A stretch of 64,000 bases of DNA. Origin: Solidesulfovibrio sp. GTDB taxonomy: Bacteria > Desulfobacterota > Desulfovibrionia > Desulfovibrionales > Desulfovibrionaceae. Both the position numbers and the translations under genes were made by a program. The DNA lies in contig NZ_JBCFBA010000002.1 in NCBI RefSeq assembly GCF_038562415.1, positions 206,232-270,231 of the forward strand, in the 5' to 3' direction. Under the pieces are notes generated by a model. It searched no databases. It was not told the origin of the DNA and saw only the letters and a list, made by a program, of their open reading frames with translations. Shown here piece by piece: positions 34,813 to 42,946 of this stretch; the stretch's first letter is position 1; every line of letters begins with the position of its first letter.

Positions 34813-35316
34813 TTAACGGGGCCGGTCGAGGATGACGGCGATGGACAGGTCGGCGTCGAGCCCGCCTTTTTGCGCCGGCTGCAGGATGAGTTGGCGCACG
34901 CGAACACCCATGTCCGGTGATTCCACCCGCTGCAGAAAGGCCAGGAACTGCGGCATGGACAGGCCCGACAGGCGCAGGTCCACGGCCATCTCCCGCCGGC
35001 CGCCGCCGAGGTCGCGGCTGGCCGGGCGCATGAATTCCACGTGGTCCTTGACGCCTTCCTTGGTGGCCGCGTTTTCGACATAGGAGAAGATGGCGAAGCC
35101 TTCCGGGCGGTTGGGGGCGGAGGGGCCTTTTTGCGCCCGTTCGATGGCCCCGGCCAGGCGCGTGGCCTCGGCCTCGATGCCCCGGGCGTTTTCCAGGCGT
35201 TTTTCCCGGGCCGTGATGCCGTCGAAAAGGGGCGTGACCACCCACAGGAAGACGCCGGCCAGGACCGCCAGGGCGCCGGCGGCCAATATCCACGGATTGG
35301 GGGTCGCGGTTTTCAC
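34813..35316 (-). CDS. gspM: Type II secretion protein GspM (PilO-like)
   Basis: A 167-residue inner-membrane protein: one N-terminal helix (about 9-28), a coiled coil (about 32-62), then a ferredoxin-like PilO/GspM domain (VEFMRPASRDLGGGRREMAVDLRLSGL, about 93-119, and FLQRVESPDMGVRVRQLILQ). It starts at GTG overlapping the gspL stop (GTGA). GspM partners GspL in the inner-membrane platform. It is the last gene of the minus-strand gsp block. Confidence 0.85.
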   Translation of the reverse strand: MKTATPNPWILAAGALAVLAGVFLWVVTPLFDGITAREKRLENARGIEAEATRLAGAIERAQKGPSAPNRPEGFAIFSYVENAATKEGVKDHVEFMRPASRDLGGGRREMAVDLRLSGLSMPQFLAFLQRVESPDMGVRVRQLILQPAQKGGLDADLSIAVILDRPR

Positions 35317-36752
35317 GAGGCCCCCGCCTCCTTGCGGCCGAAGCGAATATCAAGCTGGAATTCCACTTGTTTTTTTTCCGGAACGTTTTTGGCGCCCTTG
35401 ATTTCCACATCCGAGAAAAACGGTGTGGCGGACAGGCGGCGCTTGACCTCGTCCACGGTGTTGTAATCGTCGGCCGTGGCGTCGATGGTGGCGTGCTGGT
35501 CGTCGAGGGCGATACGCCGGGCCCGGACACGGTCGTCCATGCCCAGGGCCGTGTGGATGGCGGCCAGGAACTCGATCGTCGTGCCCGAGGTTGCGGCCCG
35601 GTTTCTGGAGGCGCCGTCCAACTCGGCGAGCCGGCCGCGCAGCACGGACAGCTTCTGGGACAGCGTGAGCCCCGGGGCGGCATCCGGCGCCACCGTGTCC
35701 ACCAGGGCGGCCGTGCGGGCCTGGGCGGCGGCGATGGCCGTATCCAGGCGGTTGTAGGAAACGAACAGGCCCAGGACGGCGCTGGCCACAAGCGCGGCCA
35801 GGCTGCCCCCGGCCATGGTCAGCCCCCGTCGCCGCAGCCCCGCGGGCATGGGCGGGGTCAGGGCGCCGCGCAGGAAATTCAGGGAACCGGCGCCGTCACG
35901 GGACAGCAAGGCCAGACCGTAGACGGCGGCGAAACGGTCGGGAAGCGCCGCCCCGTCCGGAAGGCGCGGCCAGGTCGGCATTTCGGCCGCGGGTGTCGCC
36001 GGCACGGCCAGGGCCTCGCCAAGGCTCGCTCGCGTGGCCGCGTCGCCCGGTCCGACCAGTACGACCCGCAACGCCGGCAGGGGCCGCGTCGTTATGGCCG
36101 ACAAGGTCAGCAGGGCCTCCCGGGCCAGGAAACCGGGCAGGTCGCCGGCCGGGACGGGCAGGCTGCGCCAGATGGCCGGGCTGCCGCCCAGGCGGCAGAC
36201 GAACGCGGCGTGTCCGCCGTCGAGGCAGACCAGAAGCGAGGCGCCGCTGGGATGCATGCGGGCAAGCACGGCGTCGAGGCCGGCCAGATCCAGGCATGCC
36301 TCCGTCGCCGGCAGCAGGTGGCCGGCGAGGGTTTCGAGCATGGCCGCAAGGGGCCCGAGCGGATAGGCCGCGGCCAGGGCCACGGCGGCGGGCGGCGGTT
36401 CCAGGGCGGTCCTGGCCCAGGACAGGGCGGCTTCGCTTAAGGGAAAGGGCAGATGCGGCTCGAACTCCGGGCCCAGGACCAGATCGATCTTGCCCCGGGC
36501 GGTGAAGGGAAAGCGCAGGCGGCGCAGGCAGGCGGCGTTTCCGTCGAGTCCCAGCATGAGCCGCTCGGCGCCGAGGCCCTCGGCCAGGGCCGTGCGGGCG
36601 CCAAGGGCCGCCAAGGCCGCCGGCGTGGTTTCGCCGTCGCCGGGGCTGGCCTCGGCCAGGTTCGCGATCCGCATCCGGCCCCTGGGGCCGGCCAGGCGCA
36701 GCAGGCGTACCCCGTCGGCGCGGCAGAGCATGGACAGGATGGAGGCGGGCAT
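35313..36752 (-). CDS. gspL: Type II secretion protein GspL (PilM/PilN-like)
   Basis: A 479-residue fusion-type GspL: the N-terminal actin-like cytoplasmic domain (about 1-325, PilM-like, with CRADGVRLLRL at the start), a membrane helix (about 345-365), then a coiled coil and a periplasmic ferredoxin-like domain (about 400-475, PilN-like, ending in VEFQLDIRFGRKE). It links the ATPase GspE to the membrane platform. The ATG at 36752 lies 26 bp after gspK; the ribosome site is weak. The frame is open further upstream, but that part overlaps gspK. Confidence 0.85.
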   Translation of the reverse strand: MPASILSMLCRADGVRLLRLAGPRGRMRIANLAEASPGDGETTPAALAALGARTALAEGLGAERLMLGLDGNAACLRRLRFPFTARGKIDLVLGPEFEPHLPFPLSEAALSWARTALEPPPAAVALAAAYPLGPLAAMLETLAGHLLPATEACLDLAGLDAVLARMHPSGASLLVCLDGGHAAFVCRLGGSPAIWRSLPVPAGDLPGFLAREALLTLSAITTRPLPALRVVLVGPGDAATRASLGEALAVPATPAAEMPTWPRLPDGAALPDRFAAVYGLALLSRDGAGSLNFLRGALTPPMPAGLRRRGLTMAGGSLAALVASAVLGLFVSYNRLDTAIAAAQARTAALVDTVAPDAAPGLTLSQKLSVLRGRLAELDGASRNRAATSGTTIEFLAAIHTALGMDDRVRARRIALDDQHATIDATADDYNTVDEVKRRLSATPFFSDVEIKGAKNVPEKKQVEFQLDIRFGRKEAGAS

Positions 36753-36778
36753 GGACGGGTTGTGGCACGCCGGGAGGC

Positions 36779-37780
36779 TCAGCGCAACTCCCTGTAGAGG
36801 ACCTCGCAGACCGGCCCCTTGTTGCCGCGCTTGGACTGGCCGAGCCGCAGCACGGCGTAAAGGCGCTTGGTGGCGGCTCCGGAACGGCCCTCCAGGGTCA
36901 CGGAAAAATACCGGCTCCTGCTGGTCATGATCGCCATCGGCCATTGGATTCCCTGGTCGGGGACGGCCTTTTGGAGCCAGTCCGTCGCGCCGAGGCTGTC
37001 GCGGCGCACGGGATCGCGACGGTAGGCGTCGGCGGCTTCGGCCACGGACCGGGCCCTGGTGGCATCGACGTTGGTCGGAAGGGCGGCCAGTACCGGCAAG
37101 GGCGCGGTGTTGACGTTGATCAGTCCCGGCCCCCACACGGTCAGCACCTCCATGAGCCCGGCGGCGCCGTCGCGGCCGTAGAGGAGGTCCCGGGAAAAGC
37201 CCCGCACCAGGAGCAACTCGGCCAGGGTGTCCAGGGAGTCGTTCCTGGTTTTGTAGGGAAGCCGGTCCGCGGCGTAGACGGCGTCCTCGGCGCCGCCGGC
37301 CCTCAACGCGTCGTCGGGATCGAGCCAGTCGACCAGGGCGGCCAGGAGGGCGTTGGCCCGTTGTGGCGGCAGGGCGTAGGGGGCGCCTGTCAGCAGGCGC
37401 AGGAAAATCGCCTCGAAGATCTCGTGGCCGCTCAAGTCCGGGTGCAGGCTGTTGACCGGAAACTTGCCGGTTTCGTCCTGGATGGCGCCCCGCAGGTGGC
37501 CGTCGAGGAACCAGCGGCCGGGATAGCGGGGGAGGTCGGGGAAATAGGCCCAGTCCTCGGTGAGGTTGACGGTCGTGGTATCGCGCAGTTCCGAGGAGAG
37601 CAGGAGTTCGCCGGCGGCCAGGAGACCCGATTCGGCCATGGCTTCGGCCTGGTCGGCGTAAATGCCGGCATAGGAGGCGAAGACCTCCAACTGGGAGGTG
37701 CGCACGGCCTGCACCGCCAGGGTCGAAAGCACCGTCACCAGGATCAGGACGAAAAGCAGTACCGCGCCGCGCCCGCTCAT
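36779..37780 (-). CDS. gspK: Type II secretion minor pseudopilin GspK
   Basis: A 333-residue GspK. The prepilin leader MSGRG is short and followed by AVLLFVLILVTVLSTLAVQ, then the large alpha-helical domain characteristic of GspK (FPVNSLHPDLS, DWLDPDDALRAGGAED, and INVNTAPLPVLAALP near 205-220). GspK caps the pseudopilus tip together with GspI and GspJ. The ATG overlaps the gspJ stop (ATGA). Confidence 0.9.
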   Translation of the reverse strand: MSGRGAVLLFVLILVTVLSTLAVQAVRTSQLEVFASYAGIYADQAEAMAESGLLAAGELLLSSELRDTTTVNLTEDWAYFPDLPRYPGRWFLDGHLRGAIQDETGKFPVNSLHPDLSGHEIFEAIFLRLLTGAPYALPPQRANALLAALVDWLDPDDALRAGGAEDAVYAADRLPYKTRNDSLDTLAELLLVRGFSRDLLYGRDGAAGLMEVLTVWGPGLINVNTAPLPVLAALPTNVDATRARSVAEAADAYRRDPVRRDSLGATDWLQKAVPDQGIQWPMAIMTSRSRYFSVTLEGRSGAATKRLYAVLRLGQSKRGNKGPVCEVLYRELR

Positions 37781-38496
37781 GAGCGGCCCACCGCCTCGAT
37801 GGCCCGCGCCGGCAGGTTGACCCGCACGTCCACGGGAAACCGACGGCCGGCGACGACGAGGCTGGCGGTCAGGCGCACCTGGGCCGGCAGGGGCGGGAGC
37901 CGGTCGCGCTCCCGGGTCGGGCTGTCCCAGTCGGTGAAGGGCCCGGAGGCGGCCGGGCCGTAAAAGGTGACGGCCGCGTCCTCGATGCGGGGGCAAAGGA
38001 CCGTCTCGTTGACGGGTTCCTCCTGGCCGGGGCGGCGCGGGACGGTGGCCGCGATCCGTTCGCGGCGCACGAGGCTGGTGCGCCCCGGTTCGCCCTGGGA
38101 CGGCTCCTGGACGCGCAGCACGTATTCGATCCGGTTGAAGCCGTGGGAGGGAAAGGGCTGGCCGGGGTCGAGGCTGGCGGCGCTGGCCAGGGCCAGGAGC
38201 CGACGGTCCGTTTGCCCGGACACGTCCGCCGCGGAAAGGCCGCCGAGAAAGGTCATGGCCTCGGCGGACTTGGTCCTGGCCCCTTCCACGTAGATGACCG
38301 ATCCCAGGTCGTTGGCCAGGGCCAGGCGCAGGATGGCCTGGGTGGATTCCACCTCCAGCCGCGTCCCGGCCTCCTCGGAAAGGCGCATGACCTGGGAGGC
38401 CACGGAATAGCTGCCGACCATGACCAGGCCGGCGAGCAGCACGGCCAGGAGCACCTCCACCAGGGTGAAACCCGCGTCAGGGCGCGTGGCGGTCAC
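37777..38496 (-). CDS. gspJ: Type II secretion minor pseudopilin GspJ
   Basis: A 239-residue minor pseudopilin with a prepilin peptidase site G-FTLVEVLLAVLLAGL after a nine-residue leader; the Glu5 needed for assembly is present. The beta-rich C-terminal domain follows. It starts at GTG overlapping the gspI stop (GTGA), so it is translationally coupled. Confidence 0.88.
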   Translation of the reverse strand: MTATRPDAGFTLVEVLLAVLLAGLVMVGSYSVASQVMRLSEEAGTRLEVESTQAILRLALANDLGSVIYVEGARTKSAEAMTFLGGLSAADVSGQTDRRLLALASAASLDPGQPFPSHGFNRIEYVLRVQEPSQGEPGRTSLVRRERIAATVPRRPGQEEPVNETVLCPRIEDAAVTFYGPAASGPFTDWDSPTRERDRLPPLPAQVRLTASLVVAGRRFPVDVRVNLPARAIEAVGRS

Positions 38497-38861
38497 GGCT
38501 TGGGCTCCAGGCGCGACAGGCGCACGGAGAGGTTGTCGGACCCCTTGGCCCGCACCTCCACGGTCAGGACCCGAAAGACGGTGTCGGGCGCGGCCGCGAC
38601 CTCCACCTTCCAGGCAAAGGCGTCGTTGGGGGCGGGAAATTCGCCCGTGGCGTTGGCCATGGCCGATTCACCGGCGAGCAGCACCGTGGCCAGCTTGTCC
38701 GCGGCCAACTGGCCGGCCTGGCGCGTGCGGGCGGCCTCGATGCGGCGGTCCTGGAGCTGGACCATGCCGGCCAGAAGCGACACCATGGCGATGGCCAGGA
38801 TGGCCACGGCAATGAGCGTTTCGAGCAGGGCCTGGCCCGACGGGGGCGGCGTGGACGTCAC
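38493..38861 (-). CDS. gspI: Type II secretion minor pseudopilin GspI
   Basis: A 122-residue minor pseudopilin with leader ending SG and mature start QALLETLIAVAILAIAM, with Glu at position 5. This is the usual short GspI length. The GTG at 38861 lies 5 bp after the gspH stop; other upstream starts would overlap gspH deeply. Order H, I, J, K matches known T2SS operons. Confidence 0.85.
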   Translation of the reverse strand: MTSTPPPSGQALLETLIAVAILAIAMVSLLAGMVQLQDRRIEAARTRQAGQLAADKLATVLLAGESAMANATGEFPAPNDAFAWKVEVAAAPDTVFRVLTVEVRAKGSDNLSVRLSRLEPKP

Positions 38862-38866
38862 GGCCC

Positions 38867-39523
38867 TCAGCCCTTGCCCCCGCCGTCGGGGACGTCGGCC
38901 CAGGGCAGGCGGGGTTGGCCATGGTTTTTTTCGAAGCGTTCCTGGGCGGCCTCCAGGTCGGACTGGAGCAGGTCCACCCGGCAGCCCACGGCGGAAACGA
39001 CCAGGGCGGCGCTTTTGCCGCCGGCAGCGGCCAGGCGCACGAAGGCCGGCTGGCACAGGCCCTGGGGCCGCAGTACCAGGCTCGTGACGTCCGGCCGGCG
39101 GGTGATCCCCGAGGACGTGACGGCCAGCAGGGGCCGTTCGACCTGGGGCAGGGCGGCCGAAACGGCCACGCCCCGTCCCTCCTTGGGGGCGGGCGCCTTC
39201 CGCAGGGGGGCGCCGACGGAAGCGGCCGTGTCGTTGGAGGGCGGCGGCACGTCCTGCTCGACCTGGGCGGCCCGGCACTGGCCCTTGGCCCAGTCGATGT
39301 CCACCCGCCAGTCCCGGCCGGAGAGCAGGGCCTCGGCTTGGGTTCGCCGCAACACGCCCTGGATCACCCGGGCGGCGGTCTTTTCCCCCTCGCGCGGGAG
39401 CATGGCCGAGAGCATGGGCAGGCTCAGGCCGGCGGCCACGGCCATGACCACCAGGGCGATGGTCAGCTCCACCAGGGTGAAGCCGGCCGCCCGGAGAGGA
39501 GACGGGCGCGGCCTATCCGCCAA
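38867..39523 (-). CDS. gspH: Type II secretion minor pseudopilin GspH
   Basis: About 218 residues with a prepilin cleavage site G-FTLVELTIALVVMAV preceded by a short Arg/Pro-rich leader. The likely start is TTG at 39523, which overlaps the gspG end by 11 bp; no ATG or GTG fits close to the leader, so the start is uncertain. The C-terminal domain is longer than usual, with a Pro/Ala-rich insert (about 110-135). Confidence 0.78.
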   Translation of the reverse strand: MADRPRPSPLRAAGFTLVELTIALVVMAVAAGLSLPMLSAMLPREGEKTAARVIQGVLRRTQAEALLSGRDWRVDIDWAKGQCRAAQVEQDVPPPSNDTAASVGAPLRKAPAPKEGRGVAVSAALPQVERPLLAVTSSGITRRPDVTSLVLRPQGLCQPAFVRLAAAGGKSAALVVSAVGCRVDLLQSDLEAAQERFEKNHGQPRLPWADVPDGGGKG

Positions 39524-39989
39524 GGTCCCAGCTCTTGATGTCGGCGTTGACGCCCTCGCCGCCTTCCTCGCGGTCGGCGCCGAGCGAGATGAGGTCGAAG
39601 TCGCCGTGCTCGCCGGGGCAGAGGTAGACGAAGTCGAGGCCCCAGGGGTCCTTGGGCAGGGTGTCGACATAGCCCTTGGCCGGGTAGTTCTGGGGGACGC
39701 GGCCGATGCTGGGCTTGTCCTTGAGCGCCCGGAGCCCCTGTTCCGTGGACGGGTAGAAGCCGTTGTCGAGCTTGTATTGCTTCAGCGCCATGGACAGGCT
39801 CTCGATCTGCATCCTGGCCTTGACCACCCGGGCCTTGTCCGGCTGGTCCACGATGCGCGGCAGCACCAGCCCGGCCAGCACGCCCAGGATGACGATGACC
39901 ACCATCAGTTCGATCAGGGTGAAACCGGCGGCGTCGCGCCGGCGGGCCCGCACGGCCGGGGTCGGTAGGGGAAAGGCGCCTGCCTTCAT
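39513..39989 (-). CDS. gspG: Type II secretion major pseudopilin GspG
   Basis: A 158-residue major pseudopilin: leader with an RARRRDAAG basic end, then FTLIELMVVIVILGVLAGLVLPRI with Glu5, and the conserved GspG features KQYKLDNGFYPSTEQGLRAL and DPWGLDFVYLCPGEHGDFDL, where acidic residues bind calcium in the family. The leader is longer than typical (about 21 residues). It lies 34 bp after gspF. Confidence 0.95.
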   Translation of the reverse strand: MKAGAFPLPTPAVRARRRDAAGFTLIELMVVIVILGVLAGLVLPRIVDQPDKARVVKARMQIESLSMALKQYKLDNGFYPSTEQGLRALKDKPSIGRVPQNYPAKGYVDTLPKDPWGLDFVYLCPGEHGDFDLISLGADREEGGEGVNADIKSWDLGG

Positions 39990-40023
39990 GGCTCCTCCTT
40001 GGGCGCGGGCAGCCGGGAATCGG

Positions 40024-41253
40024 TCATCCGATCAGGCTGCTCATTTCGAAGATGGGCAACAGCACGGCCAGGACCATAAGCCCCACCATGCCGCCAAGCA
40101 ACAGGATCATCACCGGCTCGAACAGGGCGCTGGCCGCCTTGATGCGCGTGCCCACGTCGGCCTCGAGCATCCGGGCCAGGGTGACCAGCAGTTCGCCGAG
40201 CCGGCCGCTCTGTTCGCCGGCCGAGACGAGCTGGATGACGATGGGCGGGAAGATGTCGGCCTCGCGCATGGGGTCGGTCAGCCCCCCTCCCTGGCTGGCC
40301 TCGTCGCGGATGCGCTCCATGGCCTGTTCGAAGGCCACGTTGCCCGAGACCGAACCGGCGATGCGCAGGGCCGCGAGCATGGTCACGCCCTGGAGCAGGC
40401 AGGTGCCCAGCGTGCGGCACAGCCGGGCCGTGGCGGCGTGGCGGGCGATGGGGCCGATAACGGGCAGGGACAGGGCCAGTCGGTCCTTGACGGCCCGGCC
40501 ACGGGCCGTGCGGGACAGGCGCAGGGTCAGGAAACCGAGGCCGACGCAGCCGCCGAGGATGGCCGGCCACCAGGTGCGAAAAAAATCGCTGACCGCGATG
40601 AGGATGACCGTGGGCAGGGGCAGCGACCGCTTGAGGTCCACGAAGATGCGGGTCACCTCCGGGATGACGTAGGTTAAAAGCAGCCCGAGCACCAGGATGC
40701 CGAAAAAGAACATGAAGGCCGGATAGGCCAGGGCGGCTTGCAGGGTGCGGGCCAGGGCCAGCTGGCGGTCCATGTATTCGGCCAGGTTGGCCAGCACGAT
40801 GGGCAGCATGCCCGTGGCCTCGGCGGAGCGCACCATGCTGATGTAGGTGGGGGGGAACACCCCCGGATAGGCGGCCAGGGCCGAGGAGAAGTCCTGGCCC
40901 TCGCGGATGCGCTCCAGGATGTGGGAAAAGACCCACTTGGCCCGGCCGGGGCGCATCTGGTCGATCAGCGAGGTCAGGGCCTTGTCCAGGGGCAGGCCGG
41001 CCTCGAGCAGGGTGGCCAGGACTTGCGTGGCCGTCAGCAGCTGGGCCCGGCTGACGCGGCGGGAAAAAAGCGGCGCGTGCCGGGCGCCGGCCGCCGGGGT
41101 GGCCGGTCCGCCGCCCCTGGCCTCGGTCATGGCGCTGACGTAGAGGCGCTTGGCCCGCAGCAGCTGGCGGGCGGCCTGGGCGCTTTCGGCCGTGAGGATG
41201 CCCTGCCTGGCCCGGCCCTTGGCGTCGACGGCGGTGTATTCGAAAACGGGCAT
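40024..41253 (-). CDS. gspF: Type II secretion inner-membrane platform protein GspF
   Basis: A 409-residue polytopic protein with two repeated T2SSF domains (about 72-195 and 275-398), three main membrane helices, and the typical start MPVFEYTAVDAKGRARQGIL and SAEQSGRLGELL motif of GspF. It couples the ATPase to pseudopilus assembly. It follows gspC by 30 bp. Confidence 0.95.
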   Translation of the reverse strand: MPVFEYTAVDAKGRARQGILTAESAQAARQLLRAKRLYVSAMTEARGGGPATPAAGARHAPLFSRRVSRAQLLTATQVLATLLEAGLPLDKALTSLIDQMRPGRAKWVFSHILERIREGQDFSSALAAYPGVFPPTYISMVRSAEATGMLPIVLANLAEYMDRQLALARTLQAALAYPAFMFFFGILVLGLLLTYVIPEVTRIFVDLKRSLPLPTVILIAVSDFFRTWWPAILGGCVGLGFLTLRLSRTARGRAVKDRLALSLPVIGPIARHAATARLCRTLGTCLLQGVTMLAALRIAGSVSGNVAFEQAMERIRDEASQGGGLTDPMREADIFPPIVIQLVSAGEQSGRLGELLVTLARMLEADVGTRIKAASALFEPVMILLLGGMVGLMVLAVLLPIFEMSSLIG

Positions 41254-41283
41254 GGCGGCCTGATCCTTGGGGTCCCGCGTCGG

Positions 41284-41754
41284 CTAGGGCTTCATGGACA
41301 GGATCTCCTCGCGGCCCTGGCGCGAGAAGATGACGAAGTTCTTGCCGATGCTCTTGATGGTGGCGTCCTTGACCGAAGCCCCGACGTTGTAGGGTTTCTG
41401 GGTCTTGGCCGAACGGTCGCGCAAAAAGGCCACGTTGCCGGCCGGATCGGCCGTGATCACCGTGCCGGCCAGGTCCATGTCGATTTCCGTCGGCTTGGGC
41501 GGGGCGGTGGATTTGGCCGATTCGGCCGGCGTGGGGCGCAGGCCGAAGATATCGTTGTTGAGGATGGCCCGGGACAGTTCGGCGGCCTGGGGCGGCGGCG
41601 CGGCGGGCTGGGGCTCGGCCGGCGGTTTGAGCGCGGCCCGGGGGGACAGGACGTCGGGGGCGAAGCCGAACACGCGCACGAGCAGGCCAAGGGCGCCGAC
41701 CAGGGACAGGGCGCTGACCAGGGCCACGGCCTGCTTGAAACGGGTTTCGGTCAT
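41284..41754 (-). CDS. gspC: Type II secretion protein GspC, short form without PDZ domain
   Basis: A 156-residue bitopic protein: a membrane helix (about 8-30), a Pro/Ala-rich linker (about 45-60), and the homology region (ILNNDIFGLRP, then DLAGTVITADPAGNVAFLRDR) that contacts the secretin N0 domain. It ends directly after this region, lacking the PDZ or coiled-coil part of long GspC proteins. The ATG at 41754 is preferred because it begins the membrane-proximal part. It is upstream of gspF and 25 bp after a TPR lipoprotein. Confidence 0.82.
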   Translation of the reverse strand: MTETRFKQAVALVSALSLVGALGLLVRVFGFAPDVLSPRAALKPPAEPQPAAPPPQAAELSRAILNNDIFGLRPTPAESAKSTAPPKPTEIDMDLAGTVITADPAGNVAFLRDRSAKTQKPYNVGASVKDATIKSIGKNFVIFSRQGREEILSMKP

Positions 41755-41779
41755 GGCAGCCGCTCGCAAGCGGTCGGCC

Positions 41780-42727
41780 CTACGGGCACAGGCCGAAGTC
41801 CTTGGCCTTTCGGGTCTGGTTGCATTGTCCGAACTCGCAGGCCAGGCCCAGGTCGGCGCAGCCTTCCTTGGTATCGTGCAGCCGCAGGCGCAGCACGCCC
41901 CGGTTGCGGTAGGCCTCGGCGAAGTTGCTGCGCAGCCGCACGGCCCGGTCGTAATCGGCCAACGCCTGGGGATATTGGGACAAGGCCTCCCTGGCCAGGG
42001 CCCGGTTGAAATAGAGGTCCGGGTCGTTTGGGGCGATGGCGATGGCCGCGTCGAGCAGGCTTGCCGCCTCGCCGAAGCGGCGCAGGGTGATGAGGATGTC
42101 GGCCTTGTTGTTGCGGGCCGCCACCTGGGCGGGGTCGGCGGCGATGAGCCGGTCGTAGTCGGCCATGGCCCGGTCCAGGTCGCGCATGGTCTGGTAGGTC
42201 AGCGCCCGGTTGAAAAGCGCCGCCTGTTCGCTTTGGCCGCCGAGGCCGGCGGCGGTGGCGAAGTCGGCCAGGGCCTTGTCGTATTGGCCCAGGGCGAAAT
42301 AGGTCACGCCCCGGTTGTTGTAGGCCCGGGCCAGGCCGCCGTCGGCGGCCAGGGCGTCGCTGAAGTACTGGACGGCCTTGTCGTAGTCCTGGCGCATGTA
42401 GGCGGACGCGCCCAGGTCGTAGAGGGTTTGGGCCGAGCGGCCGCCGGCGGCCTGGGCCTTTTCGAAGTCCTTTTGGGCCAGCTCGAACTGGCGCAGGCGG
42501 TAATAGGCCTCGCCGCGTTCCTGGTAGGCCGCCGCCGGGGCGTTGCCCGAGGCGATGGCCGGGGAGGTCTGGCGGATGACCGCTTCGGGGTTTCCCACGT
42601 CCGGCTCGCCGGACTGGCGCACGGCCGTGGGCAGCCGCTTGTCGGCGCAGCCGGAAAGGACCGCCAGCGCGATCAAAAGGGCCGCGGCGGCCAGGCGCCG
42701 GGTCGACTGCGAATGCGTTGCGGACAT
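41780..42727 (-). CDS. TPR-repeat lipoprotein at the head of the gsp block
   Basis: A 315-residue protein with a lipoprotein signal (lipobox LSGC, Cys27) and about six TPR units from about 65 to 290, for example YNNRGVTYFALGQYDKALADF and YFNRALAREALSQYPQALADYDRA. It ends with a Cys-rich tail (four Cys in the last 35 residues). It is 25 bp upstream of gspC in the same direction, so it may serve as a pilotin or assembly lipoprotein for the secretin, though this is a guess from position only. Confidence 0.78.
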   Translation of the reverse strand: MSATHSQSTRRLAAAALLIALAVLSGCADKRLPTAVRQSGEPDVGNPEAVIRQTSPAIASGNAPAAAYQERGEAYYRLRQFELAQKDFEKAQAAGGRSAQTLYDLGASAYMRQDYDKAVQYFSDALAADGGLARAYNNRGVTYFALGQYDKALADFATAAGLGGQSEQAALFNRALTYQTMRDLDRAMADYDRLIAADPAQVAARNNKADILITLRRFGEAASLLDAAIAIAPNDPDLYFNRALAREALSQYPQALADYDRAVRLRSNFAEAYRNRGVLRLRLHDTKEGCADLGLACEFGQCNQTRKAKDFGLCP

Positions 42728-42789
42728 AACCTCGGAAAAAAGCGGTTGGCTTGGCGACGTGTCCAGGGGCGGACAAAACCCACTCGTTC

Positions 42790-42818
42790 CGCCCCCTCCC
42801 GGGGGCGAGCCGTTTTTT
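42790..42818 (+). terminator. Orphan rightward terminator-like hairpin
   Basis: A perfect 7-bp stem CGCCCCC/GGGGGCG with loop tccc, then agccg and six T on the plus strand. No plus-strand gene precedes it; it lies in the 219-bp gap between the pump gene and the TPR lipoprotein, both on the minus strand. Confidence 0.4.
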
Positions 42819-42865
42819 CAAGTATGCAGCAAACCGCCCGAAGCGACAAGCCGCAATTTGCCGCC

Positions 42866-42887
42866 GGGCCGGGGAAAGGCCCGGCCC
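42866..42887 (-). terminator. Weak hairpin downstream of the RND pump gene
   Basis: An 8-bp GC stem (42866-42873 / 42880-42887) starts 60 bp past the pump stop on the minus strand, without a T-tract. It possibly ends or stabilises the efflux transcript. Confidence 0.35.
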
Positions 42888-42946
42888 GGGCGCCGCGGGC
42901 GGGGGGGAGCCGCGCGACGCCCGGTCGGGCTGGGAGGGAGGGCTTT

